A DNA stretch of 64,000 bases from Arcuatula senhousia. Its lineage: Eukaryota; Mollusca; Bivalvia; Mytilida; Mytilidae. Position numbers and translations under genes: made by a program. The notes beneath the pieces are model-generated. The model ran no database searches. It was not told the DNA's origin and saw only the letters and a list, made by a program, of their open reading frames with translations. The DNA lies in NCBI GenBank assembly GCA_963971305.1, contig CAXARO010001771.1, positions 28,206-92,205 on the forward strand. Reading direction: 5' to 3'. Of the stretch, positions 41,405 to 53,187 are shown in pieces (position 1 is the first letter of the stretch; each line of letters opens with the position of its first letter).

Positions 41405-42937
41405 CAGTGTTGATTATGTTAAGTTGCGTCAAGAACATTGCTACAAATATCAAACAAAATTTTAAATTAACATAAATGAAGTAATTAATGTATTGATGAA
41501 ATAATTATAATCGATTGATTCAGGCGAAGGATATTGTGTGGTGTATATTTAAAACTTATTAATGCTCATAAATATCTCTTAATATTTATAGTCATCAACA
41601 TATATGTATCTCTGTAAATCATCTGTTTTCTTACTATCTTCAGTATGACAAATAACCATTAATTAGTTATCTAGTAACTCATCAAGTTCTTCAAATAAAG
41701 GCTCTAAACTCGACATAATTACATTTTATAGCTTGAGTACTGTTTCGGTCACACTAATTCACCATTTCAGTTGAAAAATCTAGTTTCACAGCCAACATTT
41801 GGAAGACTCTTTTATCATATCATTCTCATTTAGTGTTAAGATTGACCTCATCATGTCAATATATGCATTTTGTATTATAAATGTACATTTCATTTTTTCA
41901 CCAACATAATTAATATTATTTGTACTTATAATCTCATATTGTCATTTGATATTTCAAAATACAGATGCAGTTTTAAAAATAGTTGATTCGGTTTATGCAT
42001 ATTTCAAGGATGAACTTCTCATCAGCTTTATTTAATCAAAACATTTGTTATTTTATTATTCAAAAGTCAAATCTAAATGTGTTGAAAGAAAAGTACTCAA
42101 ACCCAAAACCTTCTAACCGAAAGTCAATTTCAGCACTTCCCAGCACCTTTTGAATGAAATTTTGTATGTACATTATATTCAGTTGTGCATATGACCACGA
42201 AAATTTGATCCTTATAACATTTTTATGGCAATTTTCATTTATCAACTTATCAGCGCAACTCCTCCAAAACAACTGTATGAAATTTAATGAAAAATTTATT
42301 TATTAAGTACACCATGTGGAGTTGTGTATACTACCAGGGATTGATAGTTGTCAAATGTTGTGAGAGTTATTGCCTTTGAACCTAGAAATTCGCAGAACAT
42401 CCTCACTTATCATTGTGTCAGTCAGTACAACTCCTCTTAAACTTCTGTACAGAATTATGTGAAACTTTGTATGAAGCTTGTACATGATATGAAGTTATGC
42501 ATATATCAGAAAATTGTATCAGAGTAATATACCTTTGAACTTAGAATTTTGGGGGAAAACATGTTTTTGCAGACAAATACAAACTAATTCTGTTATACAA
42601 ATCAAAATCACTAGTCATCAAAGGTACTCAAAAATGAAATGCATCAAAAATCATATTCAATTTGACCAAAACTGAAACAAGTAAGTCAAGAACAACAAAT
42701 CCTAGAAATAAGTGCACAAACAGCAAATGGAGTACATCAAGGTGGGTCTCCTGGAAAATAAAGGTAATACATTTTGTAAGAAAAAAAATAGGATGATCAA
42801 TATCAATGTCCAAGACCAAATAAAAAAACATGGAAGACATACCTGAAAATTTTGTTATAACACAGAATTAGGTCATGACATATTGAAATTTAGAGAGCTT
42901 TAATTTGAACATGGACTTTTTAACTTTACACACAAAA
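41405..42937 (+). other. 3' non-coding region of the Helentron
   Basis: AT-rich with no gene recognised. A short stretch at 42055-42110 (GTGTTGAAAGAAAAGTACTC) resembles the repeat at 63640-63680. The terminal inverted repeat and hairpin follow. Confidence 0.45.
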
Positions 42938-43044
42938 TGGAGTGACATATGCTATTTCTAGAAATGGCATTTATATCTAGTTATGTCTCCCAAACACTAT
43001 GTGTTGGGAGACATATTGCTTTTACTCTGTTTCTTATTATTATT

Positions 43045-44112
43045 ATGTCTCCCAAACACTATGTGTTGGGAGACATATTGCTTTTACTCTGTTTCTTATT
43101 ATTATGTCTCCCAAACGAAAGTTTGGAGACATATTGTTTTTACTCCGTTTCTTATTCTTTTTATTATTATTTTTTTTCTTCTTTCTTCCCATGAACGTGT
43201 CCGGTAGTTTTCTTGGAAACGACTTGAAGGATTTTCACGAAACATTGTACGATGTTAGAAGGGTTATTGGAGGTGTGCATGGACATTTCGAAATTTTCAA
43301 AATGGCCGCCGATTCCGTGTTATTAGCTAAAGTTCATAATATAGGACATTGCAATATCTCGGTAACCTAGGTGCGTAGGAGGCTGAAATTTTGTAGGTGA
43401 ATAGAGCAAAAGGAGCTCTTCAATAATACGGAAAAAAAATTTGAAGCGATATTTACGGTTTTCGAGTTATTTGCGAAAATGTGATTTTTTCGGGCCCAAA
43501 AATGCAAAAATCGTCAAAATGCTTTGATTTCGACAACATTTTGTATCTAGAGGTTTTAAAAGATGGTGAATCATAGTACGATGTCAAAAATGGGTTCGTT
43601 TGGGAGACATTTTTGTGTTGGGCATCCCCAACACAGTCAGCACTTGTTATTATTCTTTTTTTTCTTCTTTCTTCCGTACATGAAACTGTCCGCGAGGTTT
43701 TTTGAAAACGACAAAATAGAATTGCACGAAACTTTGTATGATGGTAGATTGGTAATTGGAGGTGTGCACAGGCACTTCGAAATTTTCAAGATGGCCGCCA
43801 TTTTCAAAATGGCCGCCACGGCAAAAGGGTACCCTAAAATTATCTCGGAAACTACTGGATGGATTTTAATGAAATTTGGTATGCTAGTAGAGGGTTATGA
43901 GTAGACTTGATACGTTAAATAAAAATTTTCAAGATGGCCGCCATTTTCAAAATGGCCGCCACCGAAAAAGCAAAAATTGCAAAAATGCTTCGATTTTAAC
44001 AAAATTTTGTATCTAGGGGTTTTTAAGGATGGCGAATAAGAATACACTATCAAAAATTCATTCGTTTGGGAGACATTTTTGTGTTGGGCATCCCCAACAC
44101 AGTCAGCACTAG
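43045..44112 (+). mobile_element. Helentron-type element, ATGTCTCCC family, middle of three
   Basis: The first 59 bp are nearly identical to those at 42983. The 3' end GTTTGGGAGACAT, hairpin GTGTTGGGCATCCCCAACAC and CACTAG closes at 44112. The interior 43647-44062 has AAGATGGCCGCCATTTT and close variants several times. A local duplication of the 5' hairpin instead of a full insertion cannot be excluded for this or the preceding copy. Confidence 0.75.
43104..43646 (+). mobile_element. Helentron-type element, ATGTCTCCC family, innermost
   Basis: Compact 543-bp copy: 5' hairpin ATGTCTCCCAAAC / GTTTGGAGACAT at 43104-43132, interior with CTCGGTAACCTAGGTGCG, then GTTTGGGAGACAT, the 20-bp 3' hairpin and CACTTG before TT at 43646. 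Its interior is closely similar to 28740-29215, the same family in the first stack. Confidence 0.88.
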
Positions 44113-44826
44113 TTATTATTCTTTTTTTTCTTCTTTCTTCCGGACATGAAACTGTCCGCAAGGTTTTTTGAAAACGACAAAATGGAATTGCACGAAACTT
44201 TGTATGATGGTAGATTGGTTATTGGAGGTGTGCACAGGCACTTCGAAATTTTCAAGATGGCCGCCATTTTCAAAATGGCCGCCACGGCAAAAGGGTACCC
44301 TAAAATTATCTCGGAAACTACTGAATGGATTTTAATGAAATTTGGTATGTGAGTAGGGGGTTATGAGTAGACTTGATACGTAAAATAAAAATTTTCAAAA
44401 TGGCCGCCATTTTCAAAACGAAACATTATAGGAAGGTAGATGGGTTACTAGAGTTGTTGAGGGACTTTTAAAAAATTTCAAAATGGCTGCCGTTTCCATG
44501 TAATTGGCGAAAGTTCATAATATAGGACATTGCAATATCTCGGTTACCTAGGTGCGTAGGAAGCTGAAATTTTGTAGGTGAATAGAGCAAAAGGAGCTCT
44601 TCAATAATACGAAAAAAAATTTTGAAGCGATATTTACGGTTTTCGAGTTATTTGCGAAAATGTGATTTTTCGAGCCCGAAAATGCGAAAATCGTCAAAAT
44701 GCTTCGATATCAACATAATTTTGTATCTAGGGGTTTTAAAAGATGGGGAATCATAATACGAGGTCAAACATGGGTTCGTTTGGGAGACATTTTTGTGTTG
44801 GGCATCCCCAACACAGTCAGCACTTG

Positions 44827-45229
44827 TTTCTTTTGTTTTGCATCTGAAGCTCTACGGTATCACAACAACAGAAGAATCGTGTATTACAAGGTATAGGGAG
44901 TAATTTTTTTTTCAAATAAAAGAAAATGTGAAGTTTCTATATTAAAAGTACTGAAACATGCATTTGTCAAAGCATATTCTAGAACAATTCTGATGAACTT
45001 TTAATTTCATCATCGAGATTTAAAGTACCATTCCCGGGCTGTCACCAAGTTTTAAGAGGAATCTAATGTAAATTTGCAGACACCCCCATCAACCCTAATT
45101 GCTCAAATAATAAACCAATTTCTTTTTGTTAGTGCTATTTCAAATCAAAACATATAAAACTAATATCAAAAAGTTATGTCTTCAGTCGCCATTTTTCATG
45201 ATTTTTTCAAAATCTGCACTTTTTAGACC
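44827..45229. other. Non-coding flank after the nested stack
   Basis: No gene seen; AT-rich sequence leading into a decayed AGCTCACC-family relic. Confidence 0.4.
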
Positions 45230-45974
45230 AATATCTTGAAAACTATACAAGATATTTGATATATTTAAATTGTATTTGGTTTAGCACATCAAGATCTACA
45301 AAAGTTGAAACAGAGTCTAAGTTGTAGGACCGTTCCTTTAGGAGTTATACTCCTTAGATCGTAAAAATGACCATTTACACATCTTTTTGTTCAACTTTTC
45401 AAAAATCTTCTTCTCTGAAACTGCTTGGCAAAATGTAATGACACTTGGGAGGGTTGTTCTGTAGTATGTACTCTACAAAGTCATCGTTCGAAACTTTGAT
45501 TCAATAAAAACATGGCCGCCATGGCTAAAAATATAACATAAGGGAAAATTGCAGTTTTTTTTCAAATTGCTCAAAATGGTAACAGATATCAAAATTCTGT
45601 TTCGGGGGTTATAGTGATCAGCATATCAAGATCTATCTGCCCTCAACTTTTGACGAAAATCTGACGATGGTTGTAGGAGTTATTGTCCCTTTTTAATTTT
45701 TTTGGTCAAGTTTGCGGCTCTTTTTTAGACCATTATCTTGAGCATTATACAAGATATTTGAAAAAAATAAATTGCATATTGCAATTGTTAAGCACATAAA
45801 GATCTAAAAATTATGCAATGGGGTCAAAGTTGTAAGACCTTTCTTGATAGGAGTTGTTTCCCTTAGAACGTTCAAATTGATCATTTCACAGAGTAGCAAT
45901 CCTTTTTAAAAGATATCCAGCTTAAAGTATCATCGAATGCAAGTTGAGCGATTCAGGCTCCTTGGAGCATCTAG
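45230..45974 (+). mobile_element. Decayed AGCTCACC-family element, 5' end not found
   Basis: Family phrases recur (CTTCTTCTCTGAAACTGCTT, AACATGGCCGCCATGGC, AAGTTGTA), and the 3' end is recognisable: TTGAGCGATTCAGGCTCC, hairpin GGCTCC / GGAGC and CTAG at 45974. The 5' hairpin is missing or mutated beyond recognition. Confidence 0.65.
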
Positions 45975-45978
45975 TGTC

Positions 45979-47065
45979 CCAACCTATCCGTCGATTAGCT
46001 TGTGGTGTCCATGAAGCAAAGATCCAAAATTATTAATTTCGTGATCAGCACATTTTAACAATACGTTTTTCCGATTAAGGTACAACAAGGGCGACTTGCT
46101 ACTAATACAGTCAAATTAAAAACCAGTAAATAAATAACAAAATATTATAAGAGGGTGTTGATGTGGTTCTCAACTCTTTATCGTTTAAATAGTCACCTTT
46201 TTTCTATATTCTTAAAATCATTTTGCAATTATAATTATCATTATTTAATATCTAAAATATCATTATCAACCATTCATAATTTGTATTGGAACATTATTCT
46301 TTATCTGTTAATTTTTTTGTAGCAATTATACTTTATTATTTAAACCCTATCCACACATTCCTCAAAAAAGTGAAAGCAAATTGTCATGATAATGTAGCAT
46401 GTGTAACACAATTCTAATATAAAAAAAACTTGATGTGTTTCAATTTATATAGAAATCATTTAAAGATTTTTAAACAGGCGTTTGTTCAATTTTGTTTGTC
46501 GTATAAATTTTGAATTGCTTTTACTTTTAGATAATATGATTCATATTTAAATACATAATAAACATGATTAAATCCTTATTCAATACGTACGTTATTGGAT
46601 TTAAATCTTACTACAAACATGACCAAAGGTAGACAACCACATTGGAAACCAAGGAAGTAAAAGAAGTGTTGACGTCAAACTCATAGGGTAATATTTAACT
46701 TTATTTTGTTAAATGCTATTTTTTTTAAAGTCATTATCAATGCATTGGTAGTGGTTTTATATAATTAATAAACATAGACCACTTTTATTAATAAGCTTCT
46801 CCTGTTATTACTTACAATTTCATGTAAAATATTAAGTAGAGCAAGTTCTTTTATAATTTATTGATTGTTTTACCACAAGGACCTGCTTCCCTCTATAAAT
46901 ATTTTGTCACAGTCAATTTGCCATACGAATAAAATACAAGCGAGATATTATTTCACTACACCCTCCCTTGCTTAAATTTGATTTTATTTGATTAAATAGA
47001 TGTGTTGCAAAGCAATATATATTAACTGGTTCAAAATTGTTGTTGAATGAAATCATTGAAACACG
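45979..47065 (+). repeat. Diverged segmental duplication, copy 1
   Basis: Matches 61209-62910 in order: ATCCGTCGATTAGCTTGTG, GCAATTATACTTTATTATTT, ACCAAGGAAGTAAAAGAA, ATATTAAGTAGAGCAAGTTC and GCCATACGAATAA. It is non-coding. Both copies follow an AGCTCACC-family 3' end. Confidence 0.8.
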
Positions 47066-49020
47066 GTGTATTGAAAATTGATTTGATAGATGATAAAAGA
47101 GATTTGGAATAAGTGTATGCAACACAACCAACATAGAGCAACGGCAATTTTAAAAATCACAATGGAAACGTTAACATTCAGCAGTCTTTAACATGACCAG
47201 AGGTCGCTACTCGCCTTCTTGCATTGGCCGAAGACTAAAAATGCAATTCATAAGATTTTGAAAAAAAATCAAAACCAATCCAAAAAATGACAACGAAAGA
47301 CCAACTTCTGGACATAGAACAATAAACAAAAAGATGCTTGTTTCTGTACTATCTTGACTAATAAGACATAAGACATGATACATACTTTATTAGCGAAGCA
47401 CATTTACCATGTTTACAATAAATGGTCACTGCCAACATGTTTAAGAAATAAAAGCTACAAATATAATGGTGATTGGGAGTGACAGTGGAAAGGTTGAGAT
47501 TAAAGACATAGAACCTATCAATTTTGTTAAAAAGTGTTGTCCAGCATAAATATTTACTTTGGGTAAAACGGTTATTCACATGACCTTTACAAAATACCTT
47601 TCAGTTATGCTCTACGTAATCCGAGCCGGCACTAAATTGATAACACGTTGAATGAAATCATAAGTGAATGAAATGATGTAAACCCTGGTAATTAAAGTGA
47701 GTTTTTGTATTTTGGCAAAACCTGTTTTGTGTTTAATTTCTTATTTAGTAAAACAGTATTATAATGTCATTACAAAATATAAATATGAAAATAAACATTT
47801 TTGGTGTACTATTAAATATAAATAATCAATAGAATTTTATGACACAAAGCAATTTTACGATAACACGATTCTCAGGTATTCTCTGAGGGATTACATGGTC
47901 AAGTACAAAATACCTGATCCAGATCACAGGGGCTTGGATTCTGGTCATTTATATTGAATTTAAAAAAATCAACCCCCTACTCTATAATACCCACAAGGGA
48001 GGAAAGCCGCCATCTTGGCAAGACTTTTCCTACTTCCTTCAAAATCGTTTTATTTGTCTCCTTTCTTTACTTCTTGCAATTTGACGTTTGTATACAACCG
48101 ACAAATGATTTTCCTTTTCATCCGAACCCTGCAAAATGCAAATCGTAAGCTTATATTCCCCCATGTTTAATGAAATTTCGCGACTTTTTACGTTTTCTGA
48201 CCAAAACGAACGGAAGTGATGCCTGATTGGCTGATTTCTAAAAGGGAATTTTGATAATCTATAAATGCAGTCTTCATGCAGTAGACACATAATACCGGAA
48301 TAAATAGAAGCGATGAAATAGATAAATACTATTCATTTCATTTCTTTAAAAATACATCTTAAGTTTTATTTTATTGTTAAATGTAATTGTTGTATTTGGA
48401 AATAATGTTTTGTTCATCGTATTCTGTGTCTAATGAAGAATTTTTCATTATGAGCCTTAAAACCAGAGTTGAAATTGCTGGGGGTAGTGAAAGCCATATC
48501 TCGCCTGTTTTACCATGATGTACATTATTGTAAAAAAGCCGGATTGAGTGGTCCACCAACACAAATCTATCTTAAGTTTAAGATGTTTGCCTATGGAATG
48601 TGATGCTAGTGTCTAAAGTTCTTGTAAATGGCATACAAAGTTTTAGGGGTTCGACATGATGCCTGGTATTTTTATTTGACTAATAAATAAATTGTCGCGT
48701 TGTTAATTGCATGCCAGTTGTTTTTTGTTGAGTTTCTTCGTGCTATTCTCGTTTGTGTATGGGTTAGTCTTTGATCTTTAGGACTTTTGACATTCAAATG
48801 TACCATTGGTACTTTTCTGATTTCCTGAATGTATAATCATCCACAGTCATGTAATTTCTGCCATGATACATGTATAGTAGCGACAATGACAAACAACAAC
48901 TCATACATGTGATAACTAATTGCCCGATTTTCATGAAGAATTTGAAAAGGATTGTTTAAAGGGTGTTGTATTATGCCATGTATACCCACATTTTATTATG
49001 CTATACATCTTACATTTTAG
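47066..49020. other. Non-coding region upstream of the B-box gene
   Basis: No gene recognised. CTTTAGGACTTTTGACAT at 48776 is a dispersed repeat shared with 24279. The region ends in CTTACATTTTAG directly before ATG 49021, a good splice acceptor, so a leader intron probably lies here. Confidence 0.45.
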
Positions 49021-50694
49021 ATGGCGACGAACGAAACAAAAACATGCGAACCTTGTATGAAGAAAGGCTTAACCGTATCAGCCACTAAGTATTGTACCAA
49101 CTGTGACGAAGCACAATGCTCAACATGTACAGAAGTTCACAACACCTTTAAAGCGTTTGAAAACCACCATGTGATATCTTTAAAAATATGTATCAGTTTA
49201 AAAGTTGACAGAAACTGTAGTGACCATGCCGGCATGCTCCTTGATTTCTTCTGCATTGCGCATGATCGTATATGCTGCCGTCAATGCATTGCGTCTGATC
49301 ATAGATCATGTGACCAGTTACTTCCGATTGAAGTCGCATCAAAGAATGTCAGGAAGTCGGTCTTGTTCGACAACGTCCGAGGTGATATGCATGATATTAC
49401 GACATTATTTACTGATGCTATTAAAATTCGGACGCAGAACAGAACAATAATACAAGACATGAAGCAAAATATCCAACGGGAAATCGATAGATTTACAGAA
49501 AAGGCAATATCGAAACTGAATGAAATGGCTAGAAAAATTCGAACTGAGACAGAATCTGTTTTCCAAAAGCTACTTGAGGACGAAGATTATGAGAATATCG
49601 AAAATGAAAAGAAAATTACCGAAAATATTAAAGATCAATTAGCTCTGATTGCGGAACATGGGTCTGACATCCAGCTTTTTTCCTTTCTTTGTCAAACAGC
49701 TTCATCTTTGACCAGTAGCGCAAAAACCCTATAAGATATAATTTCCACACAAAAGTGTCCTGAAGTCATATTTGAAGCCGCCGACCCTTTTTCCGGTGTT
49801 TCTTCCATGGGAAAAATCAGAGTTGTCGACAGAGAGATAAGTACTGCTTTGAATCCACTATGGCTCAAATCCGCTCAAGATTTGATCATAAACAGGAAGA
49901 GTCCAACAAAATTTAAATTAGAAAGTAAACTCATATTACAGCCTGGATTTTATACTGGCATAAGCGTTTTGAAAGATGGCAGATTAGTTTTGAGTTATAG
50001 CGGTGGTACTTACCTTTTACTAATTCGTGCAGATGGTAAACTTGAAGATGGTAAAATTAAATTAGGAGGTTACCCTTGGGGAGTTGCCGTCCACCCCGAA
50101 ACTGATGTTGTTTACGTTACTCTTCCCAAGATTAACAAAGTTCAGGTTGTTAATGTATTTAAATCTAAAGTGATAAGTAAAATCAGTGTTCCAGGCGCGG
50201 TTTATGGGATAGCATTAATGAATGACAAAATGGCACTTGGAGCAGTCGGAAAAGTTTACATAACGTCTCTTCGTGGTACGACTCTAGCAAAGATTGATGT
50301 TGGTTCGAAAGCGTTGTACTCGATTACATTGATAAAGTCATCGTTATGTAGATCAAAGACATTCAAATTATCTATTTGCGAAACGGACAATGACAAAATT
50401 CACCTTTTTAGCATAAACAATGAATCACAAAATCCCAAAGAAAGCTCTATCAAACATGCTATAGATTTAAGACGACCAAATGGCAGTGTATGTGGACGTG
50501 GAGATGATATGTTTGTAGTTTGTTGGGAAACAAACAAACTGATATGCATTGAAAAGGACCATGTTGCGAATGAGGTTGTACTTGAGGAAGGGGTTCTACA
50601 GTGTCCATTCGGTCTGACTTTCAGTAATGATTATTCTAAACTTCACATCGTAAATGTGTCCCCAGCGGAGTTATTGGTGTTTTCGTGCTCATAA
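49021..50694 (+). CDS. B-box/coiled-coil/beta-propeller (TRIM-like) gene interrupted by one in-frame TAA
   Basis: Only host-type gene in the window. From ATG 49021: a first B-box-like zinc cluster (CEPCMKKG, CTNCDEAQCSTC, about residues 10-50), a B-box2 (CSDHAGMLLDFFC, CCRQCIASDH, about 66-100), a coiled coil (about 110-215) and, beyond a TAA at 49732-49734, a C-terminal repeat domain like an NHL-type beta-propeller (GGYPWGVAVHPETDVVYV, PGAVYGIALMNDKMALG, LQCPFGLTFSNDYSKLHIV). Both halves are in the same frame, and the linker between stop and next ATG (49807) reads sensibly, so one C-to-T change could explain the stop. There is no RING finger. In bivalves such proteins form large families linked to immunity and regulation. 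It could be a recent pseudogene, a null allele or two products. Confidence 0.85.
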
Positions 50695-52329
50695 ACGCAT
50701 ATGTATTTAAATAATAGAAAAACAAACATACTTGACTTTTATCGTTTTGAAGGATGTCTTGTTTTAGTTACTAAGTTTTTGTATGATACTGTCATGAATA
50801 GATACTCAGCACAACTTCTTTTAATTCTATTTTTTTTATTTTGTATAATAAATTTTGTAATTTTGTTTGACATTTTACTTTTATAGATTCTGATTGTTTG
50901 TGTAGGTTTCTTTTTAAGGTGAATTCTAGTAGTAGTACGTGAATCGATTGCAATCATTTGAAATCAGACGACCTGAACACGTGTTTTGTATTAGCATAAC
51001 GAAACCAACAAAAATAATTTAATTTAATTATCTTATATTAAAATTTGATCAGAATGATTTTTGGGGGTTCCCAAAAGCAAAACATGGACTTGGTTGTTTG
51101 ACTTCAAGGGTGTACCCTTCTCTTATACGCATAGCAAAACATGGACTTTTTACTACAAGGGTGTAGCGATCTATTATCTACAATTCACCTAATCCCCTAC
51201 TGGTATGCATATGCCCAAGTAGTTGTTAAGCACAGTTACATACCCATCTTTTGACCATGACCTTGTTCTGTTTAAGTGCCTTTGACAATTTTCAATACAT
51301 AACAATGCAACAATATAAGTTAGATAGAATCAAATCCAAATGCAAAAATGAAAGAAGGAGGTCGTTACGTACTAGATATTTGATAATTGCAATGGTCCTG
51401 ACTTAAACAGATATAGTATGGTAAGTTAAACAAATTGAATTTTGATTCAAATGCTGCTGATGAGAGGTTAAAATATGCATATACAGCATAACAAAAATTA
51501 CTGTTTTATACCCGATTTGGTATTTGCATTTTAAAACCAGTGGATCAATAACCGCTGCTGGTGGACCACAAGTCCCCAATGGTAATCAAAAGCCTAGTCG
51601 TCAGATTTGTCTGAAACGAATGTACCATTAAATTTCAATATTCTTTTTTCTTCAAAATTTCCGATTGTTAAAAATGTAAAATTCAAAATTGTTTAAAACA
51701 CCTGCTTTTTTTCCTAGATCTGCACATAGTCGATATCCTCGGCGCTGGTTTAAGCTTCCCTATTCAAACTTTTTGGGGTTTTGAGTACTTTTCATTCAAT
51801 ACATTTTTGACCTTTCAATGTTTTGATTTAAATGCTGTTGGTGACTGGTTACTCCTTGAAATATGCATATCCAGCATTATCAAACTTACTATTTTATACC
51901 CGATTTGGTATTTGTATTTTCAAACAAATTAAAGGTATGGTAAATGCAAAGTAACTCGTTTCACAAATTGCAAAAATAAATTAAAATGTTATAACATAAA
52001 TGCAACATAAAATTGATAACATCTTATTTGACATTGTGTTATTCTTTTGATAAGTATGCCAAAAAACTATGTACATGTATGTCCCCATTTATATTGAAAA
52101 ATATAACGAATGATATGTGTACGTGCTGCAGCAAACTCTGCGTTTGTTTATTTTTGTTTTTGTTTCATTAATATGTTCAACTACATGTGACTCTTTAAAA
52201 TCATACACTAAGCAATTGTTTATTTGTACAGCTTCTTTTAATCGTCATAATGGAATATTATTTTATTATATACCCAAAGAGCTAATTCTCCGACATTAAT
52301 ATAAAAGTGACAGAAATTTGGATTCAAAT
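50695..52329. other. Non-coding with dispersed repeat copies
   Basis: 51715-51832 is, inverted, a copy of the repeat at 63620-63740 (minus strand reads CATTGAAAGGTCAAAAATG and GAGGATATCGACTATG). 51371-51425 repeats text seen at 24362. CCCGATTTGGTATTTG occurs at 51511 and 51899 with AAATATGCATAT before each, a direct duplication about 390 bp apart. No gene seen. Confidence 0.5.
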
Positions 52330-52985
52330 TTAAAGCCAAATAAAACATCAGGTCCCGATATCATTAGTCACATAATATTAAAAATATGACCTGATCTTAT
52401 TTTGGCCTCCTCCTTTTAATCATTTATCACAAATCACTAGAGCAAAGTAAGTTTCCTGCCGATTGGAAATTCACCGATGTCGCTCCTATTTTGGACAAAA
52501 GGTCACATATCTCTACTTTCAAAGTAAAGACCCATCTCCATAAGAAGATTTGTCAGAAAAGTCGTGGAAAGAGTTATTTTTAAATATGTTTATAACCGTC
52601 CTAATGCAAACAAGATTTTTGACGAACAATCCGGATTTATGTCAAAAATTTGAATTTATCATCATCAGGTAAACTTTACATTTCTGTAGGTTAGTCTTTT
52701 ATTCCATCCACAATAAAGGAGTGGAATAAACTAGACGTAGCACGTTTCAATTGACAAATTTTAAAGTGCGTATTTTACCAGGCCAAGTCACCGTTCACAG
52801 AGTACCATTAATCTTCGTGTCAGGTCATAGAAAAATAAACAAATATTCTTAACTAACCTAGATGCACTGCATCTTTCCTTCACTATGTTTTACACAAAGT
52901 GAACATTAAAGCTGACCCTTATTGTAGATGTGGATATGGTATAGAAGATGCAAAACACGTTTTCCTGACACGCTCTTTGCATCAA
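52330..52985 (+). pseudogene. LINE relic of the same clade as the element at 1094
   Basis: Frames with several stops and shifts preserve KPNKTSGPDIISH, RPIS, VRKVVERVIFKYVYN and EQSGFM of an RT, then after a large deletion the C-terminal CRCGYGIEDAKHVFL metal-binding motif. The block order and wording parallel the intact LINE (NKASGPDVISH, VMERIIFKHVYN, YQSGF, CRCGFAIENINHYF), so it is an old internally deleted relative. Confidence 0.75.
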
Positions 52986-53187
52986 ATACAAAGAATCAAA
53001 ACTTACACTGTAAAAAATGTGCTTAGAGCCTAAACATGTTGGAAACATGTTTAGAGCTAAACATGTTAAGGAAAACGTTTACAATCTAAGCATCGAGCCC
53101 GAAACATGTCACTAGTCTTAACATGTATAGCCCCTAAACACAGGAAGCGAGCATACACGTGCTTCCTACCGTATCGAATTACCAATT

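Larger units (their letters stand above)
29230..42980 (+). mobile_element. Autonomous Helentron (Rep, helicase, endonuclease), 13.75 kb, decayed
   Basis: The 5' end is a hairpin ATGTCACTCCAC / GTGGATGTGACAT (29230-29257). The 3' end has the inverse TGGAGTGACAT (42938-42948), a 22-bp palindrome centred on TTCTAGAA (42949-42970) and a TCTAG terminus before TT. The same asymmetric inverted repeats, 3' hairpin and TT target are described for Helentrons (Helitron2). The interior encodes Rep, Pif1-type helicase and AP-type endonuclease on the plus strand (34207-41404), so this is a relative able, in intact form, to move itself and perhaps the neighbouring non-autonomous families. Nested inside are an AGCTCACC element (32406-33770) and a TTAA transposon (37575-38756). 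Confidence 0.85.
42983..44826 (+). mobile_element. Helentron-type element, ATGTCTCCC family, outer of three
   Basis: The 5' hairpin ATGTCTCCCAAACA / TGTTGGGAGACAT starts at 42983, directly after the Helentron terminus. If the nesting is simple, its 3' end is the last one: GTTTGGGAGACAT (about 44778-44790), hairpin GTGTTGGGCATCCCCAACAC and CACTTG ending at 44826. Its own interior, 44113-44777, is a mosaic: up to about 44417 it resembles 43647-43950, and after that 28808-29166. Confidence 0.75.

Noticed and set aside
43563..43904. 113-residue frames repeated at 44146 in the ATGTCTCCC elements (FENDKIELHETLYDG)
   Set aside because: They recur because the DNA repeats, start in different contexts, run across element junctions, and show no domain; coding use is unsupported.
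53000..53100. AAACATGTT-rich short inverted repeats before the CR1/L2-like LINE
   Set aside because: Small hairpins in simple sequence; no boundaries, target duplication or second copy could be assigned.
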